From Candidatus Chlorohelix allophototropha (lineage in GTDB: Bacteria > Chloroflexota > Chloroflexia > Chloroheliales > Chloroheliaceae): a stretch of DNA of 64,000 bases. Positions within the stretch are counted from its first letter, which is position 1; each line of letters begins with the position of its first letter. The translations under genes were made by a program, and so were the position numbers. The notes below the pieces were generated by a model. It did no database searches, was not told the origin of the DNA, and saw only the letters and a list, made by a program, of their open reading frames with translations. The stretch lies in assembly GCF_030389965.1 (NCBI RefSeq), contig NZ_CP128401.1, positions 1 to 64,000 on the forward strand. The letters run 5' to 3'. Positions 47,491-56,792 of the stretch are shown here, one piece after another.

Positions 47491-47515
47491 TAGATATTTC
47501 GGTTTGTTGGCGATG

Positions 47516-47536
47516 AGCCCGAAAATATCGGGCTTT
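47516..47536 (+). terminator. Terminator after the sulfhydrylase gene
   Basis: A stem AGCCCGA/TCGGGCT with a 5-base loop and a short T run, 25 bases after the stop codon. It separates this operon from the convergent NifX-like gene. Confidence 0.6.
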
Positions 47537-47551
47537 ACTTGGCATAATATT

Positions 47552-47962
47552 TTAAGAACAACCACCATCAGGTTTATTTCGGTGATGCCCATGCCCGTGT
47601 TGAGATTGGGTTATTGAAAAAGGAAACGGATTTTCAAGCAGCTTCCCTCTTTTAGCGTAACCTTTTAAAGCTTTATCAATGGATACGGATAAGGGTATCG
47701 CTTTTATGCCCTTTTCCTGTAAAATGCTTACAGCTTCCGGTCCTATTTGGCTTACCAGAACAACATCTACATCGGACAACAGTTCCGCAAGAATATTTAC
47801 TCTGTTAGTATGTTTATCTAAGCTATGGAAATCGTTTCTTCTTGTTTCCAGAAGCTGGTAATCACCTGTTTGATTTACCTCGTAAATCAGGAACTCTTGA
47901 GCTTTACCAAAATGCTCGGTGATATTAACGCCATCCTTACTGCCTACTGCAACTTTTGACAA
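47552..47962 (-). CDS. NifX/NafY-like cofactor-carrier protein, set 2, cut off from its operon
   Basis: The true start is a TTG at 47962 with GTGAGG five bases before it, giving 136 residues (LSKVAVGSKDGVNITEHFGK, then VVLVSQIGPEAVSIL) and a His-rich tail (HGHGHHRNKPDGG) that may bind metal. The longer open frame reaches into an insertion sequence and is artificial. The IS4-type element inserted 26 bases upstream, between this gene and the NifK-like gene 1.4 kb away, so its original promoter is now lost. The reading frame is intact. Confidence 0.85.
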   Translation of the reverse strand: MSKVAVGSKDGVNITEHFGKAQEFLIYEVNQTGDYQLLETRRNDFHSLDKHTNRVNILAELLSDVDVVLVSQIGPEAVSILQEKGIKAIPLSVSIDKALKGYAKRGKLLENPFPFSITQSQHGHGHHRNKPDGGCS

Positions 47963-47995
47963 AGCAACCTCACTTAAAATTATTCTATTGATGTT

Positions 47996-49212
47996 TTTGC
48001 TACCGTACAGATATAAAGGAGAGGAAAAGGAGGAGAAGGTTGAGGCAGAGTGGTAAACTGTAGTTTTCTTACCGACCAAAGTAGAAAGCAAAAGGATACC
48101 AAAATGAGTGACAACCTTCGCCGACATCGTGCCATAAAACAGCAATTGTTGCAACTCCACCCACAAGCGCAGGGGCGCGAATTACAATATTTAACAATTC
48201 TAGCGATGGTGATCAGTGGGATTGTAGGTAGTCGGCATAGTGCGTTGCCTAATATCGCCGCCAAAGTGCCAGATAAAACTAAACGGGAAAGCCGCATCAT
48301 CCGAATGCGCCGATTGCTCAAAAATGATAACTTTAACCAAAAAGTGGTGTATGCTCCTTTCGCCAAACAATTGCTGAGTAGCCTGTGTCATTGTCCACTG
48401 GTACTGGTGATAGATGGCAGTCAGGTTGGTGCTGGTGGAATGGGCTTAGTAATCAGTGTAGTATATCAGGGGCGGGCTTTACCTTTGGGTTGGTTGGTGG
48501 TTAAGGCTAAAAAGGGACATTTAGCTCAAGCTTTGCACATCAGATTGTTAAAGCAAGTTCACTCGTTGGTTCCGTCTGGTAGCCAAGTAGTCTTTTTGGG
48601 TGATGGTGAATTCGATGGCTGTCGTTTGTTAAGACGGTTAGATTATTACGGTTGGCAGTATGTCTGTCGTACTGCTAAAAATAGCCAGGTCTGGTTGGAT
48701 GAACAAGCTCATTATGCCATCAGTAAGTTAGGGGTTCAGCCTGGTCAGGTAGTGAGTCAGAGCGGCGTAGCATTCAGCAAACACGAGTACGGACCAGTAC
48801 TGGTCATAGCGGTCTGGCAAAAGCCTTACCGTGAGCCACTTTATCTGGTGAGTAATTTGGCTCTAGCCCAGGAAGCAATCCGGTACTACAAAAAGAGGTT
48901 TAGGATTGAAACCTTCTTTTCCGATAGCAAGAGCCGAGGGTTTCGGCTGGACAAGAGCCATTTGGATGACCCTAAACGGCTAGAAAGGTTATTGTTAGCG
49001 GCTTGTCTGGCTTATCTTTGGATTGTACATCTGGGTACGATAGCTTTAGCTGAAGGCTGGAACCGGGTCATTCATCGCACCGAACGACTGGATTTGAGCC
49101 TGTTCAATTTAGGTTTGAACCTGCTTGAGCATTTTTTGAATGAACATTTACCCTTACCAGTCGCCTTTATCCCTTTTCTTTTAGAGGATTTCTAATTGTG
49201 TACGGTAGCAAA
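47996..49212 (+). mobile_element. IS4-family insertion sequence (complete)
   Basis: A 1217-bp element with 14-bp perfect inverted repeats TTTGCTACCGTACA / TGTACGGTAGCAAA, flanked by an 8-bp direct repeat TTGATGTT at 47988-47995 and 49213-49220. The perfect ends and intact transposase indicate a recent insertion. Confidence 0.95.
48092..49195 (+). CDS. IS4-family DDE transposase
   Basis: About 367 residues from the ATG at 48104 (MSDNLRRHRAIKQQLLQLHP), or slightly longer with upstream in-frame codons. The catalytic Asp residues are in LVIDGSQVG and LGDGEFDG, and Glu is in the YREK-type motif (YYKKRFRIETFFSDSK). It is full length for the family and is unlike the IS4 fragment at 26392. Confidence 0.9.
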   Translation, partial: KDTKMSDNLRRHRAIKQQLLQLHPQAQGRELQYLTILAMVISGIVGSRHSALPNIAAKVPDKTKRESRIIRMRRLLKNDNFNQKVVYAPFAKQLLSSLCHCPLVLVIDGSQVGAGGMGLVISVVYQGRALPLGWLVVKAKKGHLAQALHIRLLKQVHSLVPSGSQVVFLGDGEFDGCRLLRRLDYYGWQYVCRTAKNSQVWLDEQAHYAISKLGVQPGQVVSQSGVAFSKHEYGPVLVIAVWQKPYREPLYLVSNLALAQEAIRYYKKRFRIETFFSDSKSRGFRLDKSHLDDPKRLERLLLAACLAYLWIVHLGTIALAEGWNRVIHRTERLDLSLFNLGLNLLEHFLNEHLPLPVAFIPFLLEDF

Positions 49213-49288
49213 TTGATGTTAAGAAAATATTTAACTCTCTGGAAGTAGCTAACCGTTAGCTTGATTGGTTCCGATTTAGAAAGGGAGT

Positions 49289-49346
49289 GGGATTTTCTAA
49301 GGGACTGCCCATCGGGACAATAACCCTAGAAAATCCCCCTTTTTTA
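49289..49346 (+). terminator. Long hairpin with T run beside the NifK-like gene
   Basis: GGGATTTTCTAAGGG (49289-49303) pairs with CCCTAGAAAATCCC (49324-49337), followed by six T on the plus strand. It would end plus-strand transcripts from the IS. On the minus strand it lies just downstream of the NifK-like stop and could protect or weakly end the operon mRNA. Confidence 0.6.
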
Positions 49347-49373
49347 TGCGCGCTACCGATTAAAACCCGATAT

Positions 49374-50720
49374 TTAGGGCACGATAAACTTGCTCAACAC
49401 ATGTTCAATCACCGCTACACCGCCACCATAACCGGCATAGGTTTCCCGCACCACCAAGCGACTATTTGCCGGGAAACTGACGTTTAGGAAGATTTTCCCT
49501 TCAGCTTCTGCCAAATAACGCTCCTGAGAAGTTGCCAGCAACAGTCTGTAATTTGATTTTTTCAGATATTGCCGTATTTTCCAAGAATCTACCTCAAAAA
49601 CCACCTTCGGTTGTAGACCACCGAGGTTTTCAAGGTTTTTAATTATCTCATCCCGGACTTCTTCAGGTGGATCATCATTTATTATGACCTGAGTTGCAGT
49701 AAAGCCCGCTAACCTTGTTAGATAGCGGGTTATACCTACCGCAGTTGATGCGCCTGCTACTATGTTAAAGGGTAAAGCAGGTCCAAACTGGGCGCAGCTA
49801 TCCCCGGCTATATTTAGGTCGTTGTAAGCTTCGGCTTCCTCAGCAGCAATCAGCTTCTCATATTTCGCCTTCGGAATCTTTAGCTTTTGAGCAACCTTTC
49901 TTACAAAATCACTCGTATCAATTGGACCTGAAGGCAGAAAAGGAAAAGTGATATAGGGTATATCAAATTTTTCCTCGATGAGTTGGGCGGTCTTTACACC
50001 AACCCATGGCGAGATTACGATGCTCAGTTCTGCGGCTGAAATGTTTTTTATACCATCTAACCCGCTGGCATCCCCAATAAACTGATTCACCTTTAGACCG
50101 AGTTTGTTCAGAGTTTCTTTGATAGCCCGCAGGTTGCCGCGCCAAAATATATCCTGATAGGGGACGATTCCAAAAATATTAACCAAGCCTTTTACCTTTG
50201 GCTTGGGTTTGACCAATTTCCGAATAAAGGTCTCAAAGACCAGTTCATACCCGGTATTGGAATTTCCTGAGAAACCGCTGGCATTAACGGCTAACACCGG
50301 AGTGGCTTCCTCTGCGAATTCTCTAGCAACCGAATCAATATCATCACCGATCATGCTGGCAATACACCCGGCTACTACAAAATAGGCATCTCCGTCAATA
50401 AGGTCTAGTGTGCCTCTCAGCTGATCTCTCAGTCTGCTTTCACCACCAAAAACCACTTCATTTTCAGACATGTTGGTGGAGGGGGCGTTAACCCCGCTGA
50501 TATAACCGATGCCTTGCAGCGCGGCAGCCATTCTGAAAGAGAGGAGTTGGTTTTGCCCGCAACCTGCCCCGGCATGAATGATAGGTATTATTCGATTTAT
50601 ATTGGTAATGACTGCCAGAGCGCCACCCAAAGAACAGGTATATTTGGGAGATTCCAGACATCTCTGATCGGTGGCCTGGTCGGCTGGTTCTTCTTCTCTA
50701 ACCAATGAAAGATTAGCCAT
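49374..50720 (-). CDS. NifK-like subunit of nitrogenase-like reductase, set 2
   Basis: A 448-residue protein with P-cluster Cys29 (KYTCSLG), Cys54 (GAGCGQN) and Cys119 (VAGCIASMIGDD). It shares the fold and layout of the set 1 protein but is clearly divergent. It starts 15 bases after the NifD-like stop with an AAGGAGA site. It was last but one in the operon before the IS4 insertion displaced the NifX-like gene. Confidence 0.85.
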   Translation of the reverse strand: MANLSLVREEEPADQATDQRCLESPKYTCSLGGALAVITNINRIIPIIHAGAGCGQNQLLSFRMAAALQGIGYISGVNAPSTNMSENEVVFGGESRLRDQLRGTLDLIDGDAYFVVAGCIASMIGDDIDSVAREFAEEATPVLAVNASGFSGNSNTGYELVFETFIRKLVKPKPKVKGLVNIFGIVPYQDIFWRGNLRAIKETLNKLGLKVNQFIGDASGLDGIKNISAAELSIVISPWVGVKTAQLIEEKFDIPYITFPFLPSGPIDTSDFVRKVAQKLKIPKAKYEKLIAAEEAEAYNDLNIAGDSCAQFGPALPFNIVAGASTAVGITRYLTRLAGFTATQVIINDDPPEEVRDEIIKNLENLGGLQPKVVFEVDSWKIRQYLKKSNYRLLLATSQERYLAEAEGKIFLNVSFPANSRLVVRETYAGYGGGVAVIEHVLSKFIVP

Positions 50721-50735
50721 TATTTACAACTCTCC

Positions 50736-52256
50736 TTATACCTCTAATGCTTTTGAATATGCCAAGGCATCGGGTTGCTCATACCACCAACTCTTGTAGG
50801 GACTTGGAGTCTTGGCATGGAGTGTCCTAGTCAGGGATTGGTTTTGAAGGGCGCGCTGTACGATATAGCCATAGTTCAAAATACCCCGGAACACAAACTG
50901 GTTGGCAGGGATGGAGAAATCAGAGCGGAAGGAATGGTTCCTTACTTGGCTGCCTTCTCTTTTGTAAACCCCCATAAATGGGCAGCCCGTATAAAGATCC
51001 GGTTTTAAACGGTTCAGCATATGACTGTGTTCAAAGGGTTGTTCATCCGAAGAATGGACTTCAAAATCGCCCAATTCATTATGAACCTTTTCCAAATCCT
51101 CAATGATATACGGGTCAATCTCGCGAGAGCTTATTGCGGCAACCTTAATGCCCAATTCTGCGGCTAGGCGCGGTATGAATGCAATCCTTAACTGTCCTGC
51201 TGCCACAAAAATACTAGCATCTTTACCGTTCAAGCTCTTCTTCAGGCTCTTCTTCAGATCTTCCAATTGGGGAGTAACTATGGAAATTTCCTCCTCAATT
51301 AGCGCTTCAATTTCTTTTTCCTTGCCTGTATGTTTTGCAATTTCCCTGAACCAATCCGCCGAATTTTGTAAACCTAGAGGACCCGGCTCGCGGAAATAGG
51401 GCACTCCAAATTTTTCGAACAAAGCTTTCTGTAGGTATTCACCATAAGAGGCGCAGGTTGGAGCGGTTACTGCCGCTTCAGACATAGTTTCAAGCTCTTC
51501 GGTGGTCGCGAAATCCGGTACATAATTGGCTCGCAGCCCGACTTTAGCAAATAGCCGATTGATTTCTACCCTGTCTGCCCAAGTAACACTGAAAGGAGCA
51601 ATTATATTGACCAAATCCTCTTGTTTCCTTCGAGGAGGTTTAACCAGATATTTAACGATGGCATGCGAGGAAGCATCAAAGGCAGTCTGATTGATCTTAG
51701 ACCGGAAGCCTTCGCAATGTACGGGTACCAGACGAGCCGCAATTTCTGGTTGAACGGAATCCACCACTCCTTCAATATCATCACCCATCACGCCGGAAGC
51801 GCAAGAAGTGGCAATTATGATAGATTTCGGGTTATACCGCTCGTTTGCTTCAAGAATAGCTTGCCTGAGCTTTTTCTCACCGCCAAAAACAATGTCACTC
51901 TCTGACAAGTTGCTGCTTAACACCGCAAGTTCGAAATCCTGCGGTCTGCCTAATGACAAAGGAACGGATCGGAACATTTCCCGATAGCCGTTTGTCCCCT
52001 GAGAACAGCCCACAGGACCATGGACGATAAGAACGCTATCTCGGATAGTGACAAGCCGCATTACTGTCTGAGTTAAGAGGCATCCGCCCGATTGCTCGAA
52101 AGTACGATTGCGCCACTCAAGCGCTTTACCGGATTTATAGTCATCAACTAGGCTGCTGAGGGTACCTGCATAGTTCTTAATTGTACCCAAACGATCTTCT
52201 CTTTTGGGGCTGGTCTTGGCGTTCAGGTCCAGCTTTTCTTCTTGAAAGTGTGACAT
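50736..52256 (-). CDS. NifD-like catalytic subunit, set 2
   Basis: A 506-residue protein. P-cluster Cys59 (SGGCLL), Cys84 (HGPVGCSQG) and Cys152 (TSCASGVMGDD) have NifD spacing; Cys268 (APTCASYGEYLQ) matches the cofactor Cys. Near the position of the cofactor His there is a NHSFRSDF segment (His441), but it lies seven residues away from where simple counting puts the ligand, so equivalence is unclear. The set 1 protein has Glu there. The two NifDs therefore probably differ in cofactor environment or substrate. Confidence 0.87.
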   Translation of the reverse strand: MSHFQEEKLDLNAKTSPKREDRLGTIKNYAGTLSSLVDDYKSGKALEWRNRTFEQSGGCLLTQTVMRLVTIRDSVLIVHGPVGCSQGTNGYREMFRSVPLSLGRPQDFELAVLSSNLSESDIVFGGEKKLRQAILEANERYNPKSIIIATSCASGVMGDDIEGVVDSVQPEIAARLVPVHCEGFRSKINQTAFDASSHAIVKYLVKPPRRKQEDLVNIIAPFSVTWADRVEINRLFAKVGLRANYVPDFATTEELETMSEAAVTAPTCASYGEYLQKALFEKFGVPYFREPGPLGLQNSADWFREIAKHTGKEKEIEALIEEEISIVTPQLEDLKKSLKKSLNGKDASIFVAAGQLRIAFIPRLAAELGIKVAAISSREIDPYIIEDLEKVHNELGDFEVHSSDEQPFEHSHMLNRLKPDLYTGCPFMGVYKREGSQVRNHSFRSDFSIPANQFVFRGILNYGYIVQRALQNQSLTRTLHAKTPSPYKSWWYEQPDALAYSKALEV

Positions 52257-52311
52257 TAAAATACCTGCCTTCCTGCTTAAATAATTGATAAGGCTTTCTT
52301 ATTAAAAGCAA

Positions 52312-53187
52312 TTAGATACTAGCAGCCACGCTGCGAACCTCGCCGGCTTCAATTGCTAACAACTGATCCCCCCATTTTGAAGCCCACTCGCGTAGTTCCT
52401 TAGTATCCAAAGGAGTAGGCACTTTCGATTCAGTATGGTTATATATTTTAGAAGCCAAACTGCGATAAACATCCGCCTGAGCAGATTTAGGGGCGGCTTC
52501 TATTGTAGTTTTACCCTGCAATTCGCTTTGGGTTACCGTCACGGAACGTGGGACATATTCGACAACTTGGGTGCTGGTTCTGCTTACAAAATCGTCTATA
52601 ATCTCTTTCGAATAGCCCACATTAATGGAATTAGCTATGACACCTCCCAACAGCCCCCCGCCAGAATTGGAGTATTTTTGGATACCCTTAAACAGGTTGT
52701 TAGCGGCATATACTGCCATAAAATCTGCTGAGGAAACCGTAAAGACATGTTCAGCGATTCCTTCGCGAATAGGAACTGCAAAACCGCCGCAAACCACGTC
52801 ACCCAAGACATCATAAATAACGATGTCTATATCGAGTTCCTTGAAAACGTTTAATTGCTTCATTAGTTCCACAGCGGTTATGATACCGCGACCGGCACAT
52901 CCGACACCCGGCGCAGGACCACCAGCTTCTACGCAATATACCCCGTTGAAACCCTCATAAACTACTTCGTTTGTTTTTACCTTGAGCTTCTCCCGAAGCG
53001 TATCTAGGATAGTGGGTATATAGTTTCCGCCCCTCAAGGTGTTCGTAGAATCTGCCTTTGGGTCGCAACCAAACTGCATCACTTTATAACCGAACGTTGA
53101 AAGCGCCGCACTGATGTTTGAGGTGGTGGTTGACTTACCAATCCCACCTTTGCCATAAATAGCAATCTGCTTAATTTTCTTAGCCAT
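52312..53187 (-). CDS. NifH-like reductase (Fe protein), set 2
   Basis: A 291-residue NifH/BchL-type protein, about 90% identical by eye to the set 1 copy, with [15 protein letters not shown] and DVVCGG. The ATG at 53187 follows AGGAG by 4-5 bases; the 25 codons before it are not conserved. The high similarity of the two NifH proteins against the divergent NifDK pairs suggests a shared or recently converted electron donor. Confidence 0.92.
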   Translation of the reverse strand: MAKKIKQIAIYGKGGIGKSTTTSNISAALSTFGYKVMQFGCDPKADSTNTLRGGNYIPTILDTLREKLKVKTNEVVYEGFNGVYCVEAGGPAPGVGCAGRGIITAVELMKQLNVFKELDIDIVIYDVLGDVVCGGFAVPIREGIAEHVFTVSSADFMAVYAANNLFKGIQKYSNSGGGLLGGVIANSINVGYSKEIIDDFVSRTSTQVVEYVPRSVTVTQSELQGKTTIEAAPKSAQADVYRSLASKIYNHTESKVPTPLDTKELREWASKWGDQLLAIEAGEVRSVAASI

Positions 53188-53414
53188 ATTACTCCTTGGT
53201 CTAATGCTACTAAAAACCCTAACCGGGTTATACACATTTATGGTGAATAAATTCCATAACAAAACTTATAACAACCTCACCCTATAGCTTAATTGCTATA
53301 AGGATTTGCCTTACTAAAAGGTGAGAAGCTGGTTTTGTGCTTATTTCTCTGAGGCTGTAACCCGACTTGCTTCCATTATATGCATCTAAATACAGGCGCT
53401 TTATTCAGGGGAAT

Positions 53415-54383
53415 TTATTCCCCTAGGAAATTGTTTCCTTCCCTTCTTATTTCTAAAGTAGGGGCAGGCTGTTGTTTCAAGAACTTTGCCTCGCACTTTT
53501 TCGTGGTAGTAACTGAACCACAACCTTCTTCGCCCGGTACGCCTATGGCATCCGCTCGGCACTGGTTACAATTTCGGAATTGCTTGAGAATGCGATCACA
53601 TTGATCCCTTACTCTGTTTAATTCTTCAGGAGTCGGGGGGAGGGTATCTTTGAATTTACCTTGTGGAATAAGAGGCATGATATTCATCACATGCGCTCCC
53701 AATTCTTTTACAACGCGGGCAACCCTAGGCAGATGTCGATCGTTTACTCCCGGAATTAAAACCGAATTGACTTTAACTACCATGCCTCTTTTAACTGCTT
53801 CCCGCAGACCTTCGAGCTGATTTCTGCTCAAGATTTCGAAGGCTTCCCGGTCTTTATAGGTTTTACCCTTGTACCGAACGTGGGTGTAAATTTTTCCGCC
53901 TATTTCGGGATCTACCGCATTAATCGTGATGGTTAAAGCAATTACACCCGCTCTATCTAATTCTTCAATTTTTTCGGGCAACATCAGCCCATTGGTTGAG
54001 GTACAAAGGATTAGATCAGGAAAGAGTTCCTTTGTTTTCACTAGAGTCTCAATGGTTGCAGCGTTAGCCAACGGGTCACCGGGACCGGCAATACCTAAAA
54101 CTTTAAGCCTCGGTTCAAGCGCTAAGGCTTCTCCTATGGTGGACATTGCCACATCTGGCGAAATCACTTTGGTAGTAACGCCGGGTCGGTTTTCATTTGG
54201 GCAATCAAACTTGCGAACGCAATAACCACACTGGATATTGCATTTTTTAGCTACCGGCACATGAATTCTGCCGAATTTATTATGAGCCTCCCCGCTATAG
54301 CATGGGTGCGTAGCCACTTTTGCTACAAGGTTGGCTTGTTGATCAAATTTCCCAGAAAAAATAACTTGGGCTAAATCGGTCAT
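53415..54383 (-). CDS. NifB-like radical SAM protein, set 2
   Basis: A 322-residue NifB core with HPCYSGEAHNKFGRIHVP, CNIQCGYCVRKFDC, NENRPGV and RNCNQCRADAIG. The ATG at 54383 has GGAG eight bases upstream; the longer frame overlaps the permease and is rejected. The gene follows the ABC permease by 23 bases, so transporter and reductase are one transcription unit. Confidence 0.92.
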   Translation of the reverse strand: MTDLAQVIFSGKFDQQANLVAKVATHPCYSGEAHNKFGRIHVPVAKKCNIQCGYCVRKFDCPNENRPGVTTKVISPDVAMSTIGEALALEPRLKVLGIAGPGDPLANAATIETLVKTKELFPDLILCTSTNGLMLPEKIEELDRAGVIALTITINAVDPEIGGKIYTHVRYKGKTYKDREAFEILSRNQLEGLREAVKRGMVVKVNSVLIPGVNDRHLPRVARVVKELGAHVMNIMPLIPQGKFKDTLPPTPEELNRVRDQCDRILKQFRNCNQCRADAIGVPGEEGCGSVTTTKKCEAKFLKQQPAPTLEIRREGNNFLGE

Positions 54384-54406
54384 AACTACTCCTTCAATCT
54401 GTCTTT

Positions 54407-55270
54407 CTAGCGTTTCCACGGTATAACCACCCGTTCGATATAATTCAAGGCATAAGTGGATAAGAGTCCAAGAACGGCTATGATCAGCAGACCTGCATAC
54501 ATATCTTCTACAAGCAGAACTGACCATGAACTCCAAACTAGGTAGCCTAAACCCGACCTAGCCCCTACAAACTCAGCAGATACCAGAACTATTAAGGCGA
54601 TACCCATAGCCAGCTTTAAGCCGGCGAAAATAAACGGTAATGCTCCGGGAAGGGCGATGTCTCTGAAAAATAGCCAGCGACTTGCCCGGTAGTTCTGCCC
54701 CACATCAATATAGATTGACGGAATATTGGCTACCCCTGAAACAGTGTTAATCAAAACTATATAGAAAACTGCTACGGCGATAATCGCTATTTTTGAACCA
54801 TCGCCTATGCCAAATATGATTAAGAAAAGTGGGAAGATTGCAATCTTGGGAATTGGAAAGGTAGCATCCACTAAGGGCTGTATTGCTGCTCGGACTATAG
54901 GTGAGATACCCATCACAATACCGATTATTACACCCGGCACTACACCCCAGATATAACCGTAAACCGTTCTTCCGATACTAGCCCACAGATGATCCCATAT
55001 TTCGCCAGATTGGAACAGATCCCAAAGCTTACTGAATATGGCGGAAGGAGCCGGAAAGAAACGCACGTCAATAATTTTCAGATTACTCAATATTTCCCAG
55101 ACACCTAGCAATAACAAAGGTGTAGCAACCGAAACAACCTTGATGAAAAACTGTCGGAATTGAAAGCTTTTCTTCTTTTCAGATTCATAATTAAGAATGA
55201 TGCTGCTAGCCGATATTGGCTGGGCTACTGTAAAGTTTTTTGCAGCTATATTTAACAACTCATGTTCCAT
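54407..55270 (-). CDS. ABC transporter permease, SsuC/TauC/NrtB type
   Basis: A 287-residue membrane protein with six predicted spans and the BPD_transp_1 domain (SIGRTVYGYIWGVVPGVIIG at the domain start; the EAA-type loop GALPFIFAGLKLAMGIALIV). The family imports sulfonates, taurine, nitrate or thiamine precursors. It works with the ATPase gene 11 bases upstream and one or both lipoproteins at 56793-59195. Confidence 0.9.
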   Translation of the reverse strand: MEHELLNIAAKNFTVAQPISASSIILNYESEKKKSFQFRQFFIKVVSVATPLLLLGVWEILSNLKIIDVRFFPAPSAIFSKLWDLFQSGEIWDHLWASIGRTVYGYIWGVVPGVIIGIVMGISPIVRAAIQPLVDATFPIPKIAIFPLFLIIFGIGDGSKIAIIAVAVFYIVLINTVSGVANIPSIYIDVGQNYRASRWLFFRDIALPGALPFIFAGLKLAMGIALIVLVSAEFVGARSGLGYLVWSSWSVLLVEDMYAGLLIIAVLGLLSTYALNYIERVVIPWKR

Positions 55271-55281
55271 AAGCTTTTCCC

Positions 55282-56148
55282 CTATCTCTTTTGAGCCTTT
55301 ATAACCTCGCTACGCAATAGCCCCCAAACTTCGCTGAATATCTCCCCAAAGTGAGGATCAGCTCGCATGGCTTCAATCTGACGAGGTCGTGGGAAATTAA
55401 CAGGAATAATTTTCAAGATTCTTCCAGGTCTTGCGCTCATTACTACAATTTTATCTGCCAGTATGATGGCTTCATCTATACTATGGGTTACAAAGATAAC
55501 GGTCTTGCGGGTTTCTTCCCAAATTTTTAGCAACTCCTCCTGTAATAACATTTTGGTTTGTTCGTCCAAAGCGCCGAATGGTTCGTCCATCAGCAAAATA
55601 TCGGGGTCGGTAGCAAAAGCACGGGCAACCGAAACCCTTTGCTTCATTCCACCGGAAAGTTGATACGGTAAGGCTTTTCCAAAACCGCGCAAACCGAGTT
55701 TTTCAATATACTTTTCTGCAATTTTGTACCGGATAGCGCGTGGGTAACCTTGCGCTTTGAGACCAAACGAAATGTTATCTCGAACATTCATCCAAGGAAA
55801 AACTGATTGTTCTTGGAAAACCATTGAGTTCAAAGGTCGGTTTTTAACTCTTTCTTCTCCGTTCTGATTGGCAGTTTGAGTACGGATGTGTAACTGTCCT
55901 TCTGTTTTCTTTTCTAGCCCGCTAATAATGCGTAGCAAGGTAGTTTTCCCACATCCAGACGGCCCTACCAGACAATAAAATTCACCATCACCAATTTCGA
56001 GGTTAGCATTCTCGATAGCGCTTACATGTACATTGCGAGAAAAAAAGGATTTACTCAGGTTTTCGACTTTAATTTTCCAGTCTGGCAATTTTATCGTTGT
56101 TGATTTTTCAGCCGGTATCGAGTCGAAAACTTGTTCAATTCTGCTCAT
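55282..56148 (-). CDS. ABC transporter ATPase, SsuB/TauB/NrtD type
   Basis: A 288-residue ATPase: Walker A GPSGCGKT, Q-loop VFQEQSVFPW, signature LSGGMKQR, Walker B ILLMDEPFGALD and switch His in VTHSIDEA. It is the first gene of the nitrogenase-like operon 2, 110 bases after leader L3. Confidence 0.93.
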   Translation of the reverse strand: MSRIEQVFDSIPAEKSTTIKLPDWKIKVENLSKSFFSRNVHVSAIENANLEIGDGEFYCLVGPSGCGKTTLLRIISGLEKKTEGQLHIRTQTANQNGEERVKNRPLNSMVFQEQSVFPWMNVRDNISFGLKAQGYPRAIRYKIAEKYIEKLGLRGFGKALPYQLSGGMKQRVSVARAFATDPDILLMDEPFGALDEQTKMLLQEELLKIWEETRKTVIFVTHSIDEAIILADKIVVMSARPGRILKIIPVNFPRPRQIEAMRADPHFGEIFSEVWGLLRSEVIKAQKR

Positions 56149-56257
56149 TTCTCAACCCTTCTTGTTTTTAAGCACAATAAAGTAAACCTATATCTGGTTG
56201 TTCTTGTGCATACTTAAATAAAACGACACAAGACTAATTGATATAAGCCGTAAAAAT

Positions 56258-56326
56258 CAAAAAGGCTCGTTTCTTTTGATTCATAAGTGAATCATGAAAA
56301 CGAACCTCTGGTTGACCAGTCAGTCC
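56258..56326 (-). promoter_or_regulatory. Leader element L3 with terminator, before operon 2
   Basis: The conserved CTGACTGGTCAACC...AGGTTCG block is followed by a 9-pair stem GGTTCGTTT/AAACGAGCC enclosing a TGATTC/GAATCA stem, then five T. The stem sequence differs from L1 and L2 while the terminator shape is kept. Confidence 0.75.
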
Positions 56327-56479
56327 CTACAAATTAGGGTAATTTGTCATTTATTTACTTGGAATTTATGTAGATTAAACCTTAGTGTTGAAACTAAAAA
56401 AGGTAGAGCTGTGAATATTGTCAGGGTATGTCAATGTTCAATTAAGTTTTCCCTGACCATCATTGGTGAGGATAGCCAA

Positions 56480-56508
56480 ATGATAATATACATAAGCGAC
56501 ATTGTCAA
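56480..56508 (-). promoter_or_regulatory. Promoter of nitrogenase-like operon 2
   Basis: On the minus strand TTGACA (56508-56503), a 17-base spacer and TATCAT (56485-56480). The leader of about 330 bases to the ATPase start contains L3. Confidence 0.65.
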
Positions 56509-56698
56509 GTATCAATTTCGCCAGTTTCTAAAATTGACTTCTAATGCGAAAAGCTTTATGTGTGGACACGGTTATTTACTTCTGACCAGAATGCAATCGA
56601 ATCAAGATTTGTGACCTTGCTAGAACTAAAAACGCCCTGATTGATATTACTTTAAGAGAATTACCAGCCGAGTATATCAAATATCTAAAAATAGGCTC

Positions 56699-56728
56699 TT
56701 GACAATTTGTAAAAATTACACTTATAAT
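56699..56728 (+). promoter_or_regulatory. Promoter of the two binding-protein genes
   Basis: TTGACA (56699-56704), 18 bases, TATAAT (56723-56728): near consensus. The 65-base leader here lacks the L1/L2/L3 block, so these genes may escape that control. Confidence 0.7.
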
Positions 56729-56792
56729 CCACCAACTTCAATGTGGATATTTTAAATCAAGTTACTCAGCATTATTACGGGAGATTAAGTTT

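Noticed and set aside
47963-48166. N-terminal extension of the set 2 NifX-like frame
   Set aside because: It is encoded by the IS4-type element; the homologous protein begins at the TTG at 47962.
56294-56614. 106-residue open frame on the plus strand
   Set aside because: It lies across the L3 leader and the promoter of the opposite operon, has no good ribosome site and no recognisable sequence.
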